Below are positions 60,206-64,000 of a stretch of 64,000 bases of DNA, piece by piece. Origin of the DNA: Betaproteobacteria bacterium Ga0077526 (lineage in GTDB: Bacteria > Pseudomonadota > Gammaproteobacteria > Burkholderiales > Ga0077523). The first letter of the stretch is position 1. Every line of letters begins with the position of its first letter. A model generated the notes under the pieces. It was given only the letters and a program-made list of their open reading frames with translations, searched no databases and was not told where the DNA came from. Made by a program: the position numbers and the translations under genes. The stretch covers positions 124,001-188,000 of the forward strand of contig LNDV01000034.1 in NCBI GenBank assembly GCA_001464765.1, written 5' to 3'.

Positions 60206-60994
60206 ATGAGCCTGCTCGACCACCCTTTCGATCCTGACCGCGACACCGCCCTTGTCACGGGCGCGGGCAACGGCATCGGCCGTGCGATCGCGAATGCGCT
60301 CGTCGGTGAGGGCGTGCGCACCGTGTTCGCGGACGTGAGCGAAGAGCGGGTGACCAACGCCATCGCCGGCGCGCCGCGGCCGGAGCTGGCGATTCCGTGG
60401 CTGGGCGATCTCGCGTTGCGCGCCGAGCGCGACCGCCTGCTCGCCGATGCCGCGACGGCGCTGGGCATCGTCACGCACTTCGTGCACAGCGCCTCGCCAC
60501 CCCGTCGCGAATCCGACCACGCGCTTGCGGTGAGCGACGACACGTGGACCGCGATGCGCGAGGTGAACGTCGACGCAGGCTTCCAGCTCTCGCGCGGGCT
60601 CGCACGAAAACTCATTGCCGCGAAGCGGCCCGGCTCGTTCCTGATCCTCACCTCGCTGCACGCCGGCACACCGCGCAACCTGCCGCACTACAGCACCTCC
60701 AAGGCGGCGCTGACGATGCTCGTGAAGGAACTCGCCAAGACGCTCGGTCGATTCGGCATCCGCGTGAACGCGCTCGTACCCGGAGCCATCGTCGCGGGAG
60801 GCTTCGTTGCCGACCCCGGGATGGTGCGGCATGTGCCGCTCGGCCGCCTCGGCCGCGCGGAGGATCTCGCGCCGATGGCGCTGGCCGTGCTCTCGGATCG
60901 GGTATCGGCCTACGTGACGGGAACGTCGATCGTCGTCGACGGCGGGATCTCGCTCACGAACTGGTTCGACCCGCCGGCGCTGGGCGATCTATAG
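60206..60994 (+). CDS. SDR-family oxidoreductase
   Basis: 262-residue short-chain dehydrogenase/reductase. The NAD(P)-binding glycine motif is TGAGNGIG near residues 18-25, the catalytic Ser lies in LILTSLHAG, and the Tyr-x-x-x-Lys pair is in HYSTSKAALTMLVKEL. IRVNALVPGAI and VTGTSIVVDGGI follow, all classic. Asn-Asn-Ala-Gly is replaced by HSASPPR. The substrate is unknown. It lies after the REP repeats, in the same direction as the OYE gene. Confidence 0.92.
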   Translation: MSLLDHPFDPDRDTALVTGAGNGIGRAIANALVGEGVRTVFADVSEERVTNAIAGAPRPELAIPWLGDLALRAERDRLLADAATALGIVTHFVHSASPPRRESDHALAVSDDTWTAMREVNVDAGFQLSRGLARKLIAAKRPGSFLILTSLHAGTPRNLPHYSTSKAALTMLVKELAKTLGRFGIRVNALVPGAIVAGGFVADPGMVRHVPLGRLGRAEDLAPMALAVLSDRVSAYVTGTSIVVDGGISLTNWFDPPALGDL

Positions 60995-61034
60995 GTTCTG
61001 CCGCGCCAGGCAAACGCCGCGGCACGGAGCGCTC

Positions 61035-61853
61035 CTATCGCGGCCCCTCGGGACCGGACGTCACAGCGCGCGCAGGCGCCGGATGAATCCTGCGCGTCAG
61101 CACCTGCGCAAACAGTCCCGCCGCGATGGCAGCGCCGAACGCCGGCAGGATCGGCACCCGTCCCAGCAGCGCCGTCAGCGTGAGACAGAACGCGGAGAAG
61201 GCATACATCCCCGTCGCCATTCCGCGCAGCAGCAGGGCGGTGTACTCGGGACCATCGCGCACATGGGTAGACACGGCCAGCACCGTGGCGAGCAGCGGAA
61301 AGACCGCGATCAGCCCGCTCCAGGCGCTGCCCACGTGGCCCGAAGCCCAGGTCACGAGAAGCGTGAGGACAGCGCCGCCTGCCATGCGTGCAGCAAGATT
61401 GCCCAGCCCGAGCGGGCGAATACCCGACCGCGGATGCCCCGGCGGAAACAACTTCGCCCCGAAGGCCAGCGTAAGCGCGGTGGCGATCCATCCGTGCTGC
61501 GGCGAAGGCAGCAACGACAGCCCCCACACCGCGCAACCCCACGCCACGAGAGCCAGAGCCAGCGCTGCCGGCCACGCGACGCGTCGACTCGACCACGCGT
61601 ACGCAAGCCCGAATGCCACGACCGCGAACGCGGCAGAAGCGGATGCCGCCGCTGCCACGCGCGTGAACTCCGCCCCGCGCTCCAGCGCCAGCACGAACAG
61701 GATCGGCCCCGTCACCATCGGCATCCCGGCGATCCAACCGGCACGCGCCGGCCCGTAACGACGCTCCACCAGGGAGATCGACAGGAGGAAGGACGGCACC
61801 AGCAACAGTTTCAGGGCCAGCAGGGGCAAGACGGTCTCCGTTTGAGGTGACAC
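61035..61853 (-). CDS. Polytopic membrane protein
   Basis: 272-residue inner-membrane protein with about eight hydrophobic helices (LPLLALKLLLVPSFLLSISL; FAVVAFGLAYAWSSRRVAWP; LIAVFPLLATVLAVSTHVRD; AFGAAIAAGLFAQVLTRRIH). ERRYGPARAGWIAGMPMVTG and a repeat of the same pattern late (SGLIAVFPLLATVLAV) suggest an internal duplication. GTG 61853 is chosen as start because the upstream extension (MPAPTPEGREG...) is hydrophilic. The family is not recognised; transport is possible. It converges on the SDR gene. Confidence 0.7.
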   Translation of the reverse strand: MSPQTETVLPLLALKLLLVPSFLLSISLVERRYGPARAGWIAGMPMVTGPILFVLALERGAEFTRVAAAASASAAFAVVAFGLAYAWSSRRVAWPAALALALVAWGCAVWGLSLLPSPQHGWIATALTLAFGAKLFPPGHPRSGIRPLGLGNLAARMAGGAVLTLLVTWASGHVGSAWSGLIAVFPLLATVLAVSTHVRDGPEYTALLLRGMATGMYAFSAFCLTLTALLGRVPILPAFGAAIAAGLFAQVLTRRIHPAPARAVTSGPEGPR

Positions 61854-62252
61854 AGCACATGCGGGATCGGCGTTGTCGGCGGCCGCGTGGCGGTCCGCAG
61901 TTCGGTGACGCAATCCCTCCCTTCCTTCGGGAGTCGGGGCGGGCATTGTCTCAAGTTGCGGAAGGATTGCGATGGACTCCGAAGCAGCGACTGAGACAAG
62001 TGCCTGGACGCCGCCAACCAGCGCTGTTCATCCTGGGCATCAAGGGCTTGAACGCTGGTCGTATCCAGTGTTCCAATTTGGTGTCGCTCGCTTCCCGGTG
62101 GGACTGAGTTGCGGAGCGCAGAGCGACCTGATGTCCAACCAGCGCTTCCGAGGGAGTCTCTCCATGCGAAGGGTAGAGATGAGCAAGCGGTTTCAACGGA
62201 TCTTTACGGAGCACCTTCCCCAGCGTCGATTCGCCGCACGCTTCCCTGCGCC
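61854..62252. other. Gene-free stretch
   Basis: About 400 bases with no frame I can support on either strand; the longest, 61951-62274 minus and 61972-62256 plus, lack recognisable protein features or ribosome binding sites. GC content drops from here onward compared with the preceding genes. Confidence 0.5.
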
Positions 62253-62741
62253 ATGACGAAACGCTGTTCGGCACTTCTATGGCAATGTGCGATGGCTATC
62301 GGATTGGTGTCGAGCTTGCCCGGTTGTGTCGGCGTTGTCGTAGTGGGTGAATCCCGAGAAACCTACGATGCCCGCCCTTTTGCCATCGGGCGTTCGGTTG
62401 GGCAGTATCCGGACTACAGTCGCAAGGACGGACAACAGAGTCCGCCCCTTGCCTGGAACCGAAAAGATGTCTTGGCCCTCTGGGGAGAGCCGATTCGCAA
62501 GAGCGGAAGCGGCAGTACCGAAAGATGGTTCTACCGTCGAGAGCTGGGATGGTCCGGCGTCATTCCGGCAATAGGGATCCCGATTCCACTCCTTGTGCCA
62601 ATCGGCTATCGGGAGACCATTCTCGACTTCGAAGGGGAGTCCCTCCTCCGAATCACCAAATTGGTCGGGGGCGAACGTGGGGGACTCTGTGGCCTGGTAG
62701 TGCAGCATGTGCCGCAGTTTGGCTGCTTTTCGTTTCGCTGA
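62253..62741 (+). CDS. Predicted lipoprotein
   Basis: 162-residue protein with a signal sequence and lipobox LPGC (Cys25; ATG 62253, MTKRCSALLW). The mature part contains LAWNRKDVLALWGEPIRKSG and RETILDFEGESLLRITKL, a pattern like the SmpA/OmlA or BamE-type fold, in which a short helical hairpin is followed by a WG(E/P)P turn and strands. A proline/hydrophobic segment (VIPAIGIPIPLLVPIGY) interrupts it. No firm family. No operon partner is evident. Confidence 0.65.
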   Translation: MTKRCSALLWQCAMAIGLVSSLPGCVGVVVVGESRETYDARPFAIGRSVGQYPDYSRKDGQQSPPLAWNRKDVLALWGEPIRKSGSGSTERWFYRRELGWSGVIPAIGIPIPLLVPIGYRETILDFEGESLLRITKLVGGERGGLCGLVVQHVPQFGCFSFR

Positions 62742-62847
62742 ACCCCACCACAATGCAGCTGAGTGGCAGCGTTCCCGTGGCATGAGTGGTGCTCGAGTGG
62801 TATTCCGGTTACGCACCTTCCGCCGGCCACTACCGGACATTGCTCAC

Positions 62848-63258
62848 ATGCCCGACCAGTTCCTTGAAATCGATAGCTTCAGGTTCGGCGACATCGTCAG
62901 ACATTGGGCGCGAGAGCGCCTGGTGCACGAAGTCATTGTGGGGCGCGAACTGGCCCGTGGGGTTGTGCGCGAAGGGCTGCGCTTCAACAGCGTCGACCCT
63001 CGATGGACCAGTCCCTCGACCCCATTTCGCGGATCCCCCTTGGTCGGGTTCTCGGCTCGCCAGGATCATCCGCCGATAATCTTGAGAGCAGTCGTGCTGG
63101 AACATCTGCTTGCCGTGGAACGGGAAGCGGTTGACCCGGATGTTCATTTGCTCAGCGACGAAGTCGTGACGAAGAACGATTTCCGGGCCTGGCTGGTAAA
63201 GAGCGGGCGCCCGTATCCCGCGTTCTGGTTCGGCCCTGAGGAAAGAAATGCGACCTGA
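62848..63258 (+). CDS. Hypothetical cytoplasmic protein
   Basis: 136-residue protein beginning MPDQFLEIDSFRFGDIVRHW. Later parts include VREGLRFNSVDPRW, AVVLEHLLAVEREAVDPDVH and FRAWLVKSGRPYPAFWFGPE. The C-terminal half (LLSDEVVTKNDFRAWLVKSG) resembles the short helical tail seen in some small accessory and effector proteins, but I cannot name a family. ATG 62848 is chosen; ATG 62782 is in frame upstream. Neighbours are also unknown genes. Confidence 0.55.
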   Translation: MPDQFLEIDSFRFGDIVRHWARERLVHEVIVGRELARGVVREGLRFNSVDPRWTSPSTPFRGSPLVGFSARQDHPPIILRAVVLEHLLAVEREAVDPDVHLLSDEVVTKNDFRAWLVKSGRPYPAFWFGPEERNAT

Positions 63259-63323
63259 GCGTTCTTTCGAACCCACTTCCCTCGGCGACCGGCATCGCGG
63301 TTGAAGGGTCCGGGGCATTGAGC

Positions 63324-63641
63324 ATGATGGGCACTGCGGATCGCACGGCCTGGGCGGATGGAGTCATCGCGCTGTTCTATACGGGGCTCTTCGTTTGGGC
63401 GGTTTCCACCGGCACGGCGGCGGCCGAAGCGGCGGTGCAAGACTATGGGTACAACATAGACTCCGGCGCTATCCAATTCCTTGTCGCCATCTTCTACTTC
63501 GGTCCATTGGCTGTCCTGTTCGGCCTGGCTGCCGCCTCGTTGTTTCGCTGCTGGCGCGTGAAGTGGTACCTACACTGGTTTGCCGTGTTTTGTGCCGTTG
63601 CCCCATTCTTCATACCCGGAGTTGCCTTTGTTCCTGCCTGA
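63324..63641 (+). CDS. Small membrane protein
   Basis: 105 residues with three hydrophobic helices (GVIALFYTGLFVWAVSTGTA; IQFLVAIFYFGPLAVLFGLA; YLHWFAVFCAVAPFFIPGVA). Start ATG 63324 (MMGTADRTAWADG) is preferred over TTG 63318. The family is unknown. It lies in a run of small genes with lower GC than the rest of the window; bases 63642-63839 after it show nothing. Confidence 0.55.
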   Translation: MMGTADRTAWADGVIALFYTGLFVWAVSTGTAAAEAAVQDYGYNIDSGAIQFLVAIFYFGPLAVLFGLAAASLFRCWRVKWYLHWFAVFCAVAPFFIPGVAFVPA

Positions 63642-63839
63642 TGCCATTGGCTTCGCGCCCCTTCGACACTCGCAGCGCATTGGGCGCCGCGGGTGTCTGC
63701 CCTTGATCACGCACTCTCTGAGTCCGGTGCTCCGGACAAGCCCAATAGACGACTGATTCAATCCACCGCAAGCCTCGCGTGGACTGCAATCTCATGGCTT
63801 ACGCCCGCACAGCAGCGACCATAGAACCGTTGGAGACGA

Positions 63840-64000
63840 ATGGACGACTACTTCTGGCTCTTCTGTGGAACTTGGTGTGGGCTATTCGGCGCGGGATACA
63901 TGAGGTATCGGCTGCGAGAGAGGGTCGAGACCGGTGACTTCTCCGCCCGGGAGGCGACGTCCTTTTCGAGAGCCTACGCGCTCTGGATTCTCTTGCCCTG
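63840..64000 (+). CDS. Hypothetical membrane protein, cut by window edge
   Basis: ATG 63840 follows GGAGACGA closely, a good ribosome binding site. The 53 codons present read MDDYFWLFCGTWCGLFGAGY with a membrane segment, then YRLRERVETGDFSAREATSF and the start of a second hydrophobic stretch (ALWILLP). The 3' end lies beyond the window. No family recognised. Confidence 0.55.
   Translation, partial: MDDYFWLFCGTWCGLFGAGYMRYRLRERVETGDFSAREATSFSRAYALWILLP

Overview
The window is GC-rich, gene-dense chromosomal DNA that reads as betaproteobacterial. This rests on gene order and family membership: rph, yicC, gmk, rpoZ, spoT in a row; queC, cpoB, pal, tolB, tolA, tolR, tolQ, ybgC, ruvB, ruvA, ruvC, yebC in a row; a PEP-CTERM protein; and two lysine tRNAs with encoded CCA. 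No genus can be given from sequence alone.

Layout. 1-1.6 kb: 5' part of rph (minus) and yicC (plus). 1.75-11.4 kb: a defence island lying between yicC and gmk, which are normally neighbours. It holds hsdM, a DUF1016 PD-(D/E)XK nuclease, hsdS and hsdR, plus relics: a truncated DUF262 gene, a duplicated hsdS tail, a gutted wHTH-nucleotidyltransferase antitoxin, and a Phd-type antitoxin with a truncated ParE-like toxin. 11.5-16.3 kb: gmk, rpoZ, spoT, a TerC-family gene and two small envelope genes. 16.4-19.5 kb (minus): FAH-family enzyme, tRNA-Lys(CTT), tRNA-Lys(TTT), YeeE-type sulfur transporter, queC. 19.5-29.3 kb (minus): the Tol-Pal envelope cluster, then ruvB/A/C and yebC. 29.4-33.1 kb (plus): a YjgR-like ATPase, an EamA transporter and a reduced chemoreceptor-like protein. 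33.2-36.1 kb (minus): an MCE lipid-transport operon (MlaE, a degenerate MlaF-like protein, MlaD, lipoprotein). 36.2-38.7 kb (plus): a double-HTH LuxR regulator and a PEP-CTERM protein.

39.2-57.6 kb (minus) is the most interesting region. A 2872-residue protein with an N-terminal LEPR-XLL motif, a DUF4347 domain and long DUF11/SdrD-B/VCBS-like repeats is followed, on the same strand with tiny gaps or overlaps, by a TolC-like lipoprotein, two HlyD-type adaptors (one with a GAF-like cytoplasmic domain) and an M50 site-2-protease/HlyD fusion. A membrane protein, a MoxR AAA ATPase and a DUF2201 VWA/metallopeptidase protein come next. No ABC exporter ATPase is present. I read this as a dedicated maturation and export system for one giant surface protein.

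57.9-61.9 kb holds an XRE/MmyB-type regulator with a palindromic site upstream, an Old Yellow Enzyme, REP-like repeats, an SDR oxidoreductase and a membrane protein. 62.2-64 kb carries small unrecognised genes of lower GC, cut by the window edge.
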